DNA of 39,091 nt, taken from contig JBBBWG010028988.1 in assembly GCA_037176905.1 (NCBI GenBank), forward strand, positions 16,290-55,380. The letters are read 5' to 3'. Position numbers and translations under genes: made by a program. Numbering within the stretch: position 1 is the stretch's first letter; the number at the start of each line of letters is the position of its first letter. Source of the stretch: Azolla pinnata. Its lineage: Eukaryota; Streptophyta; Polypodiopsida; Salviniales; Salviniaceae. Below the pieces are notes generated by a model that saw only the letters and a program-made list of their open reading frames with translations, did not search any database and was not told the DNA's origin. Below, one piece after another: positions 1 through 12,807 of this stretch.

Positions 1-2819
1 TATCCTATCAACATTCAAACAATGGATACAGTGTTTATTTTGCATATAGTCAGTTATTGTGGTACTATGAATGAGAAGGTTCAAGTTCTCGATGGATTTG
101 TAATTTGAACTTCAGTTGTGCTACAGGAAAGTACTCATCTTGTTTTGTTTTCAAACATATTACTATTGCACGGGAACTTTGTGTAATGCCTTTTGTGAGA
201 TGTATGCATTGAAATTTGGATCATAAGGTCGATCTACTTCATTTTTTAACTGTGTTATGATTTCTTTGTATTCTTTATTTTACGCATTGTGCATGGTCCC
301 TTCCATTGCAAATACCCTTGAACCCATGCTTGTGCAGGTCCATGTTTGGCTGCAAAAGTTGATGTGAATTCAGGATAACATTCCGTCAGTAGCAAGATGT
401 GGTGTGAGCTCAAGAAATCTGGTTTTAAGATCGTAAACATGGTCCAATAATCTTCAAAGCATATTGTTATGTTCCTACAACCTTTGATGGAATCTGGTTC
501 TTTTGTGAATCATAAACAGATATAGGTAGCTCCTTTGCAAATTATAAAAGAATAGCCCTTCTACTTGAGGCACTATGGAACAAAATCCATGATCATTATC
601 ACCATCATCATCGCTGTTGTCGTCATCTGTCATTGTCACCATCCTCATCACCTATCTTCCTTAGACGGTTCTTCTTCATCTGAGATTTGCAAATCTAGAA
701 TGTTTCCTTTTTACACAACTTTTTCTCTTTCTTTTTGCTTGCTTTGTCTTCTTCCATTTACGCCAATTCCCAGCTACCTTTGGTGGATCTGTTCTGAATC
801 TCCATCCAAATCGTTCTTCGCTGGAATCCCTACACACACACATAAGAATCTCCCCGATAATTTATGGTTCTCATAGAGTATAGATTTGACAAGATACCCA
901 TCTAGAGAATGATCTTTCACATACTCGAGAACGATTGGTTTGTGTGTGTCTGGATAATATTGCATATATTATAATGAGCAGCAATTATGTTTCTGTCAAT
1001 GGTGATCTCAGCCTAAGTATAGCTAGATGAGTTCTATATTTCAGAGGCCTTTCTGAGGGGAAGCACCGACAACCACTAAACTTAATTCACTCATCTTGGG
1101 GAAAATTCTTCATATCCTTCCAGCTTGTACAATTTGTTCAGACTTTTACCACGTCAAACATAGGTGTGTGAGTAATGTATGATCTAGTTAGTCATGGCGG
1201 CCGAGTTTGTAATCTAATGAAGCTCTTGGAGACAGTGTGGAACTCTTCCAGGTTCACGATTGATGAAGTAATTAACAAGCCATTTACAGGTCCATAGGAA
1301 TTTATAAGTTAATTCGGTGACGTTAGTCCCGAGAATTATTTGCACACATTCCTGTGGACAGGGTGGACTTTCGATCCTCTTCCATTTTCTTGACGTATAA
1401 GTAGCTGTTGGAGGTAATGTAAGCAGATCAGAAACATGATATAATTTGTTCTATGATCGGATTGGACCTATGCCGCATAACACTAGAAGCGTTGAATAAG
1501 GGTTAATACATAGCTATCTTATCTTTAGAGGAGTAGGATCCAAAAGGCTAATCGATAGATGAAAAAAAGATTGGATTAGACTGATATAAGATCATGACTA
1601 ATTATACCTTGGACGGGCTGTGCCATACTACTTCAAAGAGCTGGCGGCAAATATGACGAAGCCAAAGTTGCAATTTGGTTCGATTTCGATCAGATTGTTT
1701 TGTGATGTCAAACTGTACAGTGAGCATAATTCCATATTGATTTGATCAGGTTTTTGAAATCCGTGCTATGTTCTTATGATTAATGAAGATGATCAAGGAT
1801 TTAGTGAAAATTATTGCTTTTCTTTCCTGAGGAGTTATTTGCAGAAGGTGATCAGAGGGTCATGAGTGCATCATCACGGTAGACTGGAAGATCATCATGA
1901 GAAGCTTGCAGCAAACGAATTAATGTTGAAGCTGCCATATTGGAAGGCATGATCATGTAAAACCATATATGACATATTATAGCTGTTTTGATATTAGTAT
2001 ACCAACAAGCAGCAGCTGTAACTGAAAGCTTCCATGCATTTGAGATCAAAGATCACGGCCTGTAGCTGCAAGCTGCAGGTGGATCGATTATGGGTTTTTT
2101 CCTTTTTTTTACCGTTTACCAGCCGCTTAAAACCTCCCACCAGTGTAATGAAGACACCTAATTTACAGCGCCTGCAGCTCGCAAATGTTTTACCTTAATG
2201 TCCAGCTTCGTGGACCACTGCAAGGTACTGATTTATACTAGAACCTGCAACTTGTTGGATATTGCAGCGTGTACTGCAATCCACATTATATATTGCGGCC
2301 GTGAAGTGGAATTAACTGTGTTGCAGCTGCAAAAGGCAAAAGAGACGTCATGACTTGCAGGCCTTCTGCAAGCTGCTGGTGGGTAGCTGCCTGCAAATTA
2401 TATCAAGCAGATTTTGTTAGGTCATGATGCAGCTGCAGCAGCAGATCACACGCAGTTTTGATTAAAAAGAGTAGCTAGCTGGTCGTTAATCTTGAAAGTT
2501 GGGTTTTTCCGAAAGGGCCGCGAGATTTATATCGCTCTTCAGTACTTGCTCGCGATCGTTTGAATGTATTACGATCGATGTAAATGTAGATTAATGCACA
2601 TCGCATCGAATTTTGCCTGTTAATTCCTGATCACCGCTCCTCGTTGTCATCGATGTGCAATATTTCACCCCGCTGGGGTCGATCGGTTTAATTAATTGGC
2701 AGCATAATTCAAAGGACGTAATTATGTGATGTGGTGGTCTAGTATGGCGATTCTTTGGCATGATATTTTCGGACTAATTTGCCCGCGAAGAAGAGAACCC
2801 TAATTCTGATTCTAACCTG
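1..2819. other. Gene-poor stretch, no gene recognised
   Basis: No open frame here has the length, codon pattern or family similarity of a real gene; the longest are about 100 codons of simple sequence such as the CATCAT-rich segment near 590-660. The first 500 bases could be the 3' UTR or last intron of a gene to the left, but nothing proves it. Between 2050 and 2480 there are many short CTGCAG/CAGCTG palindromes. I see no tRNA, rRNA or transposase. Confidence 0.6.
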
Positions 2820-2947
2820 AATTCGTATAATACAGTTTAGTATGATCTTTAGCAGTAGTACCCAATTCGAATTCGTATAATATACTTTAGCATGATCTTT
2901 AGCAGTAGTCCCAATTCCAATTCGTATAATATACTTTAGTATGATCT
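2820..2947. repeat. 50-bp tandem repeat, about 2.6 copies
   Basis: Three successive copies start with AATTCGTATAATA at about 2820, 2870 and 2919. The first two share the internal block ATGATCTTTAGCAGTAGT; the third is cut short at about 2947. Copies differ by a few substitutions and a 1-bp indel. No coding meaning is seen. Confidence 0.85.
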
Positions 2948-4588
2948 GATCAGTTATGCAATTCCTCAATCTGTACAGCAGCTAGTGGACATATTGATGA
3001 AGGCCGGGGACCGTTTCCAAGGTACTGCTGCAGGCTAGACATATATTTCCAAGAAACTGCAAGATGTACATTTGCAAAGCTACTGCTTCCATTAAATATT
3101 CTTTTCAATACATTGATGCAAGTTTGTAAACCGTTGGCCCCATCAGACGTAGTTAAGGATGTTGTCTTGGAAGAAGGGCAAGATACAAGTACCCATTCAT
3201 GACGGAAATTTTTTTAACATATTATACTTTTGGGAGTGTTTTTGAGGAGGATATGTATAAAAGATCATATTAAAATTTGACGGGCGGGCCGGACCCCCAA
3301 ATTATTAGATTTGTGTAAATACTATATACAACTGATCAGAAACTGATGATCAAATTTCAATGTCGCAGCCAATTATTTTGCAGCATACATATAGACTCGG
3401 AACTGTATGCTTTATAATTGTAGGAAATGCCCATGATCATACACAATTGGTTCCATATGGGAATTTGATCAGAAGATAACAAAAAATAAAAGGAAAGAGA
3501 AATCGTTTTCTTGTTTCAATATGTCCCTCGAGTCTCTAATTTCGGCTGCATTTGCGAAATCCATGTGCATCGGCGCAGTCGGCAAAATTCGACAGGAATT
3601 CCTGATTGATGAAACAGTTTTGGAACTATCACTTGGTGTCTGGATTCGACGATCGGTGGTCTTGTAATATTTAACCCGTATAAACCTGCACGATGATCGT
3701 GTCGCGGATGGAATTACTGCAGTTACTGCATGTGTTGATCATCATCGGATTTTACTAGTTAACATGCTGCGTTAATTATTTCAGATCATAATATATTAAG
3801 CTGATTGCAGCATGGGTGATCTGCATGTTGGGCGCTTCTAATCCATTTTAATTAGTACGATTAATTGTTTGGTTTAGCTGGAAACATATTGACAGTTAAC
3901 TGTTCCAACCCAAATTACTACATCTTGAATACGTTTTGATTAGCGTGAAACCAATTCATGAGGCCAGTGTGTGCATTAAATCAATAACGAAGGTTTATCG
4001 GCAATATTTTAACTAGAAACCTAATTAGTGGCATAACATGGATTAAACAAGAGCATTAAGGGTTTCTGTCTAGAGTAGTTCGTAATTAGCTGCAAGCTAG
4101 CCAATTGATGCATGCTAATCTACCTGTAAGCTAAACCGGATCAGGTGATCAAATTTAAAGTTTATACAATATTTGAATGTTGAGAATAATTCTCCATTTA
4201 GGAAAGTTACCGGATCAGTAGAAGTATAATCAGCATCTGTACTCTGATTTGCCAGATAAATATGATACAGATCAGGATGCATGTATACATATTACATAGA
4301 TTTTACGCTACGTTATGCGGTGCACATGATGGACGTTTTTTGTTTTCTTCAACCCCTGCTGCAGAAAAATGATAGAATTAATGATCTAATTAGTTGATTA
4401 ATCCGGATTAATCTTCCCTGATCTAGTTGTAATTTCTACCTGCATCAGCTACCGCAAGATCATGCATACGGTATACATATATTGCTGTTGCTGTATACTG
4501 GTTTTAAACGTATAATTACTGGAACGTTTATACATTTAATAAATTAATTGCCGTTGGCTGAAGCATGGACTGCTGCAAATCGCCATAT
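2948..4588. other. AT-rich intergenic DNA, nothing identified
   Basis: Short, AT-rich, stop-dense sequence on both strands with frequent TTAATTA and GATCATGATC-like words. No gene, RNA gene or complete element could be supported. Confidence 0.55.
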
Positions 4589-5032
4589 TATAATATAGGG
4601 GAGATTACCAAAAAAGTGCCTAACAAAATTATAAATTATATTTTAACATCTACTGAAACTAAGAAACTATAAATGAGCATCTAGCTTTAAAAATAACCGC
4701 CCTATGAATTGATTAATGCCAAATCAATTAATTGTGAGCTCAATTACCATCAAATTAACTAATTGACTGATGCTCAAGCAATTGATTAGCACCAAATTAT
4801 AGTGATAATCAGTTAATTAGATCCTAACATTACCAGCTTTTGCTAATAAAATATAATAAGGGAATCGAGTAGGATCAATCAATGGGAAGCGATTAATTGG
4901 ATGTTAATGTTTAGATGTGGAAGATAAAAGTAAGCGTTAATTTGTAATGTTCTTTAAGTAGGCATATAAAAATGTAATTTATAATTTTGTGAGACGTTTT
5001 GTTGGCAATTTTGTGAGGCGTTTTATAATATA
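4589..5032. mobile_element. Candidate MITE, Mutator-like, about 430 bp
   Basis: The block is bounded by identical 9-bp direct repeats TATAATATA at 4589-4597 and 5024-5032, a target-site duplication length typical of Mutator-like elements. Inside them lie inverted ends. The left has ACAAAATTATAAATTA (about 4623-4638). The right end, read in reverse complement, has CTCACAAAATTATAAATTAC (about 4973-4992). The right end also carries an extra partial copy of the AATTTTGTGAGGCGTTTT block, so the ends are not symmetric. There is no transposase; it would be a non-autonomous element. The AT-rich flank means the 9-bp repeat could partly be chance. Confidence 0.55.
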
Positions 5033-5829
5033 ACTATATGGCTCACGACAAGGAATGTAAACACATTGAGAAATAGGATGACATTATATATTCATCTGGT
5101 ACTACTACTCATCCTAGAATCTAGATGCAGCTGCATGCATTACTTGCAATATGCTAATTACGATGGTATAGTTTGATAATATCGTCGGTACTACGAGGGA
5201 TCAGGCCGGGGCTACTGAGTAGTTTTAAATGTCTTCACGTGTGGTCCACAGCGTGCAATGGTGCATTAATCATTAAGGCGGCTAATCAGGACATGTAGAG
5301 AATCGGAGTAACTAATTGCGCCATTAAGCAGAATTATGATCAGCACAAGGCTCAAGCTGCTGCAGCAGCAGATTATTATAAAGCGCCAGGGATATATTTT
5401 AGACTGCATTAATCTACTTGCAGCAACGCATGAGCGATAATTAGTAGCCGGAAATTAGGGTGGTAATTACGCCGGAAAGGTGGTGAATCATAATGCCACC
5501 CCAAATTGCCATACATATTTATAAGTTCTTAATTTGCAAGCTAATCCGTCACTAAGCTCATAGGTTACATAATATTGATGCAATATTAAGGAGTATTTAT
5601 ATACGTAGAGAAGAATCGTCCAGTCAGTATAGCGTATACTTGGACATGATTAATTATTTAGGAACAATTCAAATGTCGACTTTCATTTATTAACCGCATG
5701 ATCACCTTCGGGCATGATATCAACCCTAAACCCTAAACCCTAAACCCCCCAAAAAAGACTTAAATCCAACAACCCCATTATCATGAAGTGATCAGCCGTG
5801 TGCAGGTTATAAATATTGTTGTTATGATG
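5033..5829. other. Intergenic DNA with a short telomere-like tract
   Basis: No gene is recognised. The notable item is at about 5724-5747, where CCCTAAA is repeated three times and ends in a C-run followed by an A-run. This is the Arabidopsis-type plant telomere unit in an internal position. The rest is AT-rich, stop-dense DNA. Confidence 0.6.
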
Positions 5830-5832
5830 ATT

Positions 5833-6465
5833 ATCAGATCATTATGCATCCTAACAATGTCCGGCAATTACAACGTCCAACAATTGCGTGCATTTACATG
5901 TTCCAATGATGCATGCTCAAGCCAACGTTGATTTACGGCCCTAACTCTGTTGTTGGATCAGTCCAACATAAACTAAACAGATGTTTACTACATTAAGGGC
6001 ACGGATTGATGAGTAGGTTGATACTAGATTATTATTAGACGGCATATTGCATCCAAAAAATGCCGGATCATTATAAATTGCATGCATGACATGTTCTGAA
6101 TATGATGATGCATTTGCAATTGCAAGCCAACGTTGATTACAACCCTAATTATTCTGAGGCGCTGCTTGGATCACATAAATAGATGTTAATTACTACAGAA
6201 AGGGCAGGGATTATTTTGATTAGCTTGAATATGTAACTACTACACGGATTAATATTATCGCTAGATCCTTATGCATCCTAACAGCGTTGGATGATTGCGT
6301 GCAATGGTATTCCATGTTGCGATGACGCATGCGCAAGCTAACGTTAATTGCGGCCCTAATTAGGCTGAATCTCTAATTGGATCAGATCAACAGATGTAGT
6401 TTACCACAGAAAGGGCACGGATTATCTATATCATTGAATAGCTTGAATATCATACCAGCGTATAA
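5833..6465. repeat. Diverged tandem repeat, about 200-225 bp, three copies
   Basis: Three successive blocks begin near 5841, 6044 and 6265. They carry the same ordered words: ATGCATCC or TTGCATCC, then GATGCATGC/GATGCATTT, then AAGCCAACGTTGATTA (AAGCTAACGTTAATTG in copy 3), a CCCTAA word, TTGGATCA, ACAGATGTT/ATAGATGTT, and AAAGGGCACGGATT. Copies are diverged by substitutions and indels, so this is an old duplication. No open reading frame is shared. Confidence 0.7.
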
Positions 6466-6952
6466 ATGACAAGAATGCAGGCAGGTACACGGATGCATGT
6501 TGCTGATGGTGATGGGGCCGTACGTGCGTGTGCGCATGTATTATACGGAAGCGTACTGTACATGTCTGTATACCGTATACGTATATGCACGTATGCATCT
6601 GCGTGGAAAACTGATCTTTAATGCACGTTGGATTATCAGCTGCTTCAAATATGCTGCGTGGATCTGCAGGATTCAGATCAGCCTTGCAGGTTTGCGTGGT
6701 AATTAGCAGCAAATTAATCAATCCCGATCGGTAGGCTATGAATCGAAAAAGCTTCTGAATTTTGATTGACGGTATATTTAATGAAGCTCGAGAGGGATTT
6801 TGAACGCATTGATCGGCGCTCCATCCACATCTAGCCTGCGCTAATTCTTCTCCTAATTCATCAGCATCGCCATCGCCTTTAGCTTCATATTCATCTTCGT
6901 CATCTTCGTCTTGTTCATCTTCACCATCAACATCATCTTCATCACCTGAACG

Positions 6953-6985
<33 letters not shown>

Positions 6986-7987
6986 CGTACTTAGCCTGTA
7001 CATTCCAAGCATTCTTTCTCTCCGCTGCTTTTTTGTATTAGATTGCGGGACCGTATAATTAGGAGGACAGCTTTCTTGCGGCTTCGACCTTTCTTGCCTT
7101 TCTCTTGAATGATTCGTACTCGTAGACAACTACCATCGCCATAAATGATCAAATTACACGTAACTAGCGTAATTTCCTCAGATCATCATGAAGCCGTTAA
7201 AATCATGCTATACGTATTTGCAGGCCGCTCACCGCAACTGCGACATATCATGAGAGAGTGTGGATTGTTCATGTAGGTTTGATTAATCAGCGGAAGTTTT
7301 ACTCTAGCGATCGCCAGAAGAGTGAGAATTAGAATATGGGGCGGATTAAGCCGTGGGGAAGAAGAAGGCCCCCGATTAGAGATCATGTTCATCCGATTAA
7401 ACTAGCTGATCGTAAGATAATTATTCGATCAACAACAGAATGCAACTCTGCAAGGATGAGAACTATTGGGGATTTATGGAAAGCCGCAGTTATGGCCGGG
7501 CATGGAATTATCATTGTAATTTGTTTTGTCGCCAACAGTACTAGCAGTACTATGAGAAGAGGAAGTGAAGAAATCGTACCCTAATTGATGTAAAGCTACA
7601 CATAATTTGCACTGGGAAAAGTTGAATCCGTCCGGCTACTTCATGTCAAAGCGAAAATACAAAGAAAAGAAGAAGAAGAAGCAGAAGCAGTAGCGAAGAG
7701 ATTCATTATAAAGCGTGTGGCAGTTATTGCAGAAAGCTGCTGCAAACGGCCACCAACACGAAAGCTGCTGCAGGGTTTGATTGAATCCGCAGGCTTTTTT
7801 TTTTCCTTTCTTTCTTTCGGATCGAGGCATTGGAATGCAGCATGTTTTGTTTTCCTGCCAGTGCTCGATATGCAAATTACATGTCGGAGGGCGACAGGCA
7901 GACAGATGATCACAACGTACGTGATGGGCGAATCAGAGATGGCCGGATTCAGTGATGATGATCGCCATGGCGTGTTTGAACCAGCGA
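6466..7987. other. Low-complexity intergenic DNA, no credible gene
   Basis: The longest frame (6431-7129, minus) gives a polypeptide dominated by Arg and Asp/Glu runs because it crosses a TTC/TTCATC-type tract (6951-6984). It has no recognisable domain and I do not call it a gene. Another GAA tract lies near 7667-7690. No RNA gene is recognised. Confidence 0.6.
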
Positions 7988-8345
7988 TTTAGCATCATAT
8001 TATTAATGACATGATCAGGACGTGGGCGAAGGTTATAATCTGGTGCATGATCAGGGGCGCCGTGGTTAATGTTACAGTAGCTAGCTGGATCATCACCAGC
8101 ATCATCATCATCATCATCATCATCATCTTTATCGTCATGAGAGGTTGATTCGTATAATTCAGTTAGATTAAGTCAGTTGGATTTAGCATCATATTATTAA
8201 TCACATGATCAGGACGTGGGCGGAGGTTATAATATAGTGCATGATCAGAGGCGCCGTGGTTAATGTTAATGCAGCTGCATGATCTTCATCATCTTCAACA
8301 TCATCTTCATCATCAACTTCACGAGAGGTTTTCATTCGTATACTC
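7988..8345. repeat. Tandem duplication, unit about 194 bp, with ATC microsatellite
   Basis: The segment beginning TTTAGCATCATATTATTAAT at 7988 is repeated at 8182. Both copies continue with ACATGATCAGGACGTGGGCG, then GGTTATAAT, TGCATGATCAG, GGCGCCGTGGTTAATGTTA, an ATC-rich tract and a GAGAGGTT..ATTCGTAT block. Copy 1 holds a pure (ATC)9 run at 8101-8127; copy 2 has an interrupted version. It is noncoding in all frames. Confidence 0.85.
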
Positions 8346-10229
8346 CGTTAGAATTATGAGGACATATTCACCGTTAGGCTATCTGCCTTAATCTTATTCT
8401 ATGACCAAACATTGATCAACCTGCAAATCTCATTAATGACAATTAATCGGCACTAGTAATTACAGGCTGTCGGTGCATCGAATCGAACTACAGCCCGGAA
8501 ATTACATCGCTGCAGTTAGCTTAGCTGCTTGATTCAACAATAAGCACAGTCGTGACTCGTGATTATGTGATGAATCAGGTGGTAATTATATTGATGGCCG
8601 CTAATTATATTGATGGCCGCTTGCTGATCGATCTTCGAGACTGGAGCTATATATCTCCGATCCGCCGTTTTATTATTCGATCGCTGCCATCTTTTGCAGT
8701 CAACCATAGTGTGATCATTACGAACATTACACGGCATCCAATAATTAATTGCATATTCGATGCGACGGTTCACGGTGTATCATTAATCTGCGGCAGCGAT
8801 CGTGAGTATTAAGCAGCTTGTGCTTAGTAATTACACAGCTGGGCACCTGCAATACGTGGGTAATTAAATCTATTCACGCTCGATTAAGCATACGGCTGTG
8901 CAGCGATTCTATGCGAATTATTCAGCCAAAGCACAGCAGCTTGCCGAATGATCCTGATCCTTCCACCTATCGATGAACATCGTCGAGTTGTAATCACGGA
9001 ATGAATGCAAATGATCCGAGTTATTCTAAGGCTTCACATGGATCGGATGATCCATATCGAAGTTGCTGCGATCGAAATGCAGCGGAAGCTGATCGACACA
9101 GACTCAGAATTAAAACGTTATTCGAAACGGGTGTCGGTGCGGGACTCGGAGCTCATAAATACACTCCTAAAAGCTCTCCAAACCCTAAGTAATTAAACTG
9201 CCCAAAGACATGGCTGGCTGCAATGAAGATTAAGGAGGAGATTGAAGTGGACCTGCGCCAGTTAAAATTAGCTGGATTAAAGGTAATTTTCAGTCCCTAA
9301 TGGCGCTGCACCGATCAAGCATAACCTCACAAGCTTAATGATCACTGCAAATTAAATAGGGAGCTGGAAGAAGAACAACTAGGATTCAGCTGAATTCAGC
9401 AAGGAAGCCAATTATAAAACTGTTCAATCCGCACTTACAGCTTCACTTCTATTTGTATAAGATATATATATGTTTGTGCGCAATGCAGCTGATCATCATG
9501 TTAATATGCATGTGTGCAGAATTAGGGTTTTGATTTCTGTGGTGGATTGCCTTGTTGCAGGTGGTGATTTGTGATATGCAAGGCCTGTAAAGAGGTCACC
9601 CTCTTTCTTCTTTCTTCTTTCTTCTTCTTCTTCTTAATTCTTCTTCTTACTACTGCGATTTCTCTGAGGATCTCTGTTTCTTCTTACACCATCGTTGTAA
9701 ACGGTTTCTGCCGCTTTTTTCCTCCCAGCTCCCGGCTCTTCCTCTCTGGACGTTTCTTGTCCATGGAAGCTTCTAAATCGTTGAATACAAAGCTTTGCAA
9801 GCATTTTGGTTTTGGTTCTCTTTTTCTGTTCGCAGGCGCGCGCGGGCGCGGTGGATTGCAGCAAGTCTGATGCATAATCAAAGTCTCCTGCATTGAGCTG
9901 CTGCAGATTGCTGCGCGAAGGAGACGATGTACTGCTCCGATCCCCGATGCGCGATCTCTATATCTAGTATATATATCTATATATATCGGCAGGGATGAAT
10001 TAATAAGTGCACGTCGCCATGGTAATGGGGGTACGATCACTGCAAACTACAAGGCGGAGGATGATGCTCTTCTTCTTCTTCTTCTTCTTCTTCTTCCTGC
10101 TCCATACATCGCACACCACTGCAGATGAATCTCGACCTGTTGCGATTGGGCTGATTCATCAGAAAGCGTTAATTAGTACACTGGGCTGTTTTGCGGTAGA
10201 TTAAAATTGCATCTGCGGCGCTCAGAATC
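8346..10229. other. Intergenic DNA with TTC tracts, no gene recognised
   Basis: Frames here are under 120 codons and lack family signatures. TTC-type tracts occur at about 9602-9637 and 10069-10096. An alternating TA-rich stretch lies near 9957-9985. No hairpin matching a conserved plant microRNA was found. Confidence 0.55.
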
Positions 10230-10396
10230 CAGTAGTTTGATCATCCGATTTTGGATGCGTGACAGTGATTGAATCGCGCTGAGTACCAATGATTTGATCA
10301 TCCGATTTTGGGTGCGTGGCAGTGATTGAATCGCGCTGAGTACCAGCAATTGATCATCAGATTTGGAAGATTCAGCAGCAGCAGCAGCAGCAGCAA
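10230..10396. repeat. 57-bp tandem repeat followed by a CAG run
   Basis: The block TGATCATCCGATTTTGG is found at 10238 and 10295, with a third partial copy (TGATCATCAGATTTGG) at 10351. Copies 1 and 2 both end in CAGTGATTGAATCGCGCTGA. The array is followed by a pure CAG run at 10373-10395. Confidence 0.85.
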
Positions 10397-11880
10397 AACT
10401 ACTGATCCGTGAATCTCCGATCATGATCGCCGTCGCTTAGAATTAGCTTGACCCGCTATGATCTGCGTCAGTGGCTGTGATCTATAACGCCGAGAGATGA
10501 AATGTGTGATGGTGTGAACGAATCGATACGAGGATGAAAGCGCATCGGGTGTCGGGATTAAATCAGATTTAGGCTGAAATCGGAGGCAAGAACTGATCGC
10601 CCCCGAAAGAAACAAACGGAATAGCGACAAGATCTGAAGCAATACGTGCAAGTTACGTGTAACTTCCTTCACCCGGGATTGTTGACAGAAGACTGCAGGA
10701 ATTCGTTACAACAACACAATTTCTGGCCCCCGAGCGAGGACCCATCTCGCTAGCCAGCTAGACCTCGAATCAAACAGACCCGGCGGGCTTTTCATGACAG
10801 GATGCAGAAAATCGCCATAGGCAGAATGTGATGAGAATTCAATTGCTAATCGGAAGAAGAAGAAGATTCAGAAGAAGAAGGGGGGGGGGAAACCCATCTA
10901 CCTGAACAACGAAAGGAAGACAATCCAATCACTGCCATATATCATTTCGAGCAGAAATTGAATAGGGCGAGGAGCTGCCATAAAAGCGCAATGCTCTTTT
11001 TTTTGTAGGTAGAGGAAAAACTTAAAAGTATGCAGAAGAAATCCCACAAATCCGCGCGATTGTTTGCATACACAGGAATCAATACAAAGAGCGAAAGGAG
11101 CGAAGGAGGAAGGAAGAGAAGAGAAGAGATGTTGCATAAATTAAATGCTGGATATGAATGTTTCGATAAGTCGCTGGGCTCGCTTCGCTCGCTCGCTCGC
11201 TTCGCTCGCTCGCTCGCTCTCTCTGCTTTGGGTGGATTTGATCCAAGAGCAAGGTCCGATCTAGAATCGCTCTTTTGAAGCGAACAAGGATCGCCCAAAC
11301 ACAGTGCAGAAATAAAGGAATTGAAGGTGGAAGTAAAAACAAGGCGATGGTAGTAGTTATGGAAGATCGATAATTTTACATGGCGCCGCCTCGGGCCGAA
11401 GAAGAAGAAGAAGAAGAAGAAGAAGAAGCAGGAACAGCAATTTTACCAAGCTCCGCACAGAAAAAGAGGATCACAACGGAAAGCTCGGGTAATTCGAGAC
11501 GAATTAATTTCAAGAGAAGCATTAAGCTCTCTGTAGACGACTAGACTCGGAAGCGGAAGCGGATTGCGGATTGTATAGTCCATCCGGATGCACATACAGA
11601 TCACAGATTCAGAGCAGGAGGGAGGAATTCGATCAGATTGATGAGGGATTGGTAGAAGAGATTATGTCGTGATACATGTTCTGTATGTATGTGGGCTTTT
11701 CCGACCAAATCGAGATCCGAAGAAGAGAGAGCCTGGCGATCCTGATCTAAATGAATCAGCAGGAAATGGGATTTGATCGAAGCGTCTGGGAATGCATCGT
11801 CGCGGAGGCGATTCACATCATCACTGTTATGACGATATTGATGGTGATCACTGATGATGATGATGATGAGGATGATGATG

Positions 11881-11918
<38 letters not shown>

Positions 11919-12035
11919 CGATCGTTCTGTAGAATTGAATGAGCGAAAGAGTGAGCGAAAGGAGGGAGCAGTCGGATGGGACGCAGAAATCTTCTCTCGA
12001 TCTCATTAACGGTTGATCATCATCTCTATCTCTAA
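10397..12035. other. Trinucleotide-rich intergenic DNA, no gene recognised
   Basis: The stretch holds GAA tracts (about 10856-10880 and 11398-11428), a G-run near 10881-10889, a GCTCGCTTCGCTC-type repeat (11179-11220) and a GAT/GAG tract (about 11852-11918). Frames that cross them translate to runs of one or two residues and have no domain. I see no evidence for a protein-coding gene. Confidence 0.55.
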
Positions 12036-12101
12036 TCTTCTTCTTCTTCTTCTTCTTCTTCTTCTTCTTCTTCTTCTTCTTCTTCTTCTTCTTCTTCTTC
12101 T
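12036..12101. repeat. Pure TTC/GAA microsatellite, 22 units
   Basis: Sixty-six uninterrupted bases of TCT repeat. One strand is all pyrimidine, a composition able to form triplex (H-) DNA. The overlapping frame on the plus strand is a poly-leucine artefact of the tract. Confidence 0.95.
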
Positions 12102-12237
12102 AAATTCTTCCCCAAATCTGCCGGCGATGGTGATCAATCTGTTCAAAACACTGCTCTCGATGAAGTTAATTACCTGCGTTTCGTGGCATAGCGGATCATG
12201 CAGATCATGCGTTCATGCATGTCATTCATTCATTCAA

Positions 12238-12326
12238 GCAGATCATTCATGGATTCATTCAAGCAGATCATTCATGGATTCATTCAAGCAGATCATTCAT
12301 GGATTCATTCATGCAGATCATTCATC
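12238..12326. repeat. 25-bp minisatellite, four copies
   Basis: GCAGATCATTCATGGATTCA recurs at 12238, 12263, 12288 and 12313 at an exact 25-bp period; the last copy diverges after GATCATTCAT. The copies are near identical, so the array is young. Confidence 0.92.
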
Positions 12327-12540
12327 GCTGATAAGGAGCAGATTTAAAACGCCCTTCCTTCACCGCAACCCCATTCATCATCACATCACATTAGCACGCA
12401 CAAGAAGATCAGTTGAATGCACATGAAGTTTTGCGACGTCGCTACCCACCCTCACCATCATCGCCATCCATGAAACCGTAGATACGAGACCTGTATACAT
12501 ACAGGCATACACACATACGGTTGCAAATCGAAGGATGAAT

Positions 12541-12563
12541 GCATGCATGCATGCATGCATGCA
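12541..12563. repeat. Self-complementary GCAT run
   Basis: Almost six uninterrupted GCAT units form a perfect palindromic tract able to extrude a cruciform. It is a simple repeat with no evident function. Confidence 0.9.
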
Positions 12564-12798
12564 GCGCGGCATGATTCATCATCGATCATCAAAATCTGAC
12601 TCCAAAAATCAACTAGAGTCAATGAGCTCGACGATTTCTTTTGGTAAAGAAAAGTAAAACCTGTCTAATATTAATATGTATACTGGCTCATTATGGGCTT
12701 GCAGTGTGTGTAGATATAGTTATATATGAGCATTAAAGCCATTAAAATTTGATCTGACACTCGCCCTTTCCATTCCTTCCCGTCGCCCCTTTCCTCTC

Positions 12799-12807
12799 TA
12801 TATATAG
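12799..12807 (+). promoter_or_regulatory. TATA box of the presumed MIR171 transcription unit
   Basis: TATATATAG lies in a C/T-rich stretch and would place transcription start near 12830. A 5' leader rich in CTTCTG/CTTCTC follows. No coding frame follows, and the MIR171 stem-loop lies about 0.8 kb downstream on the same strand, so I assign this TATA box to the microRNA precursor. The assignment is inference; the motif itself is clear. Confidence 0.55.

Noticed and set aside
1925..1955. miR167-like start, TGAAGCTGCCA
   Set aside because: Identity ends after 11 bases and no complementary arm was found nearby.
6431..7129. 232-codon open frame on the minus strand
   Set aside because: It is dominated by Arg and Asp/Glu runs from a TTC-type tract and has no domain; most likely a low-complexity artefact.
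12013..12426. 137-codon plus-strand frame with a poly-Leu stretch resembling a membrane segment
   Set aside because: The Leu run is the (TTC)22 microsatellite and the rest is the 25-bp minisatellite.
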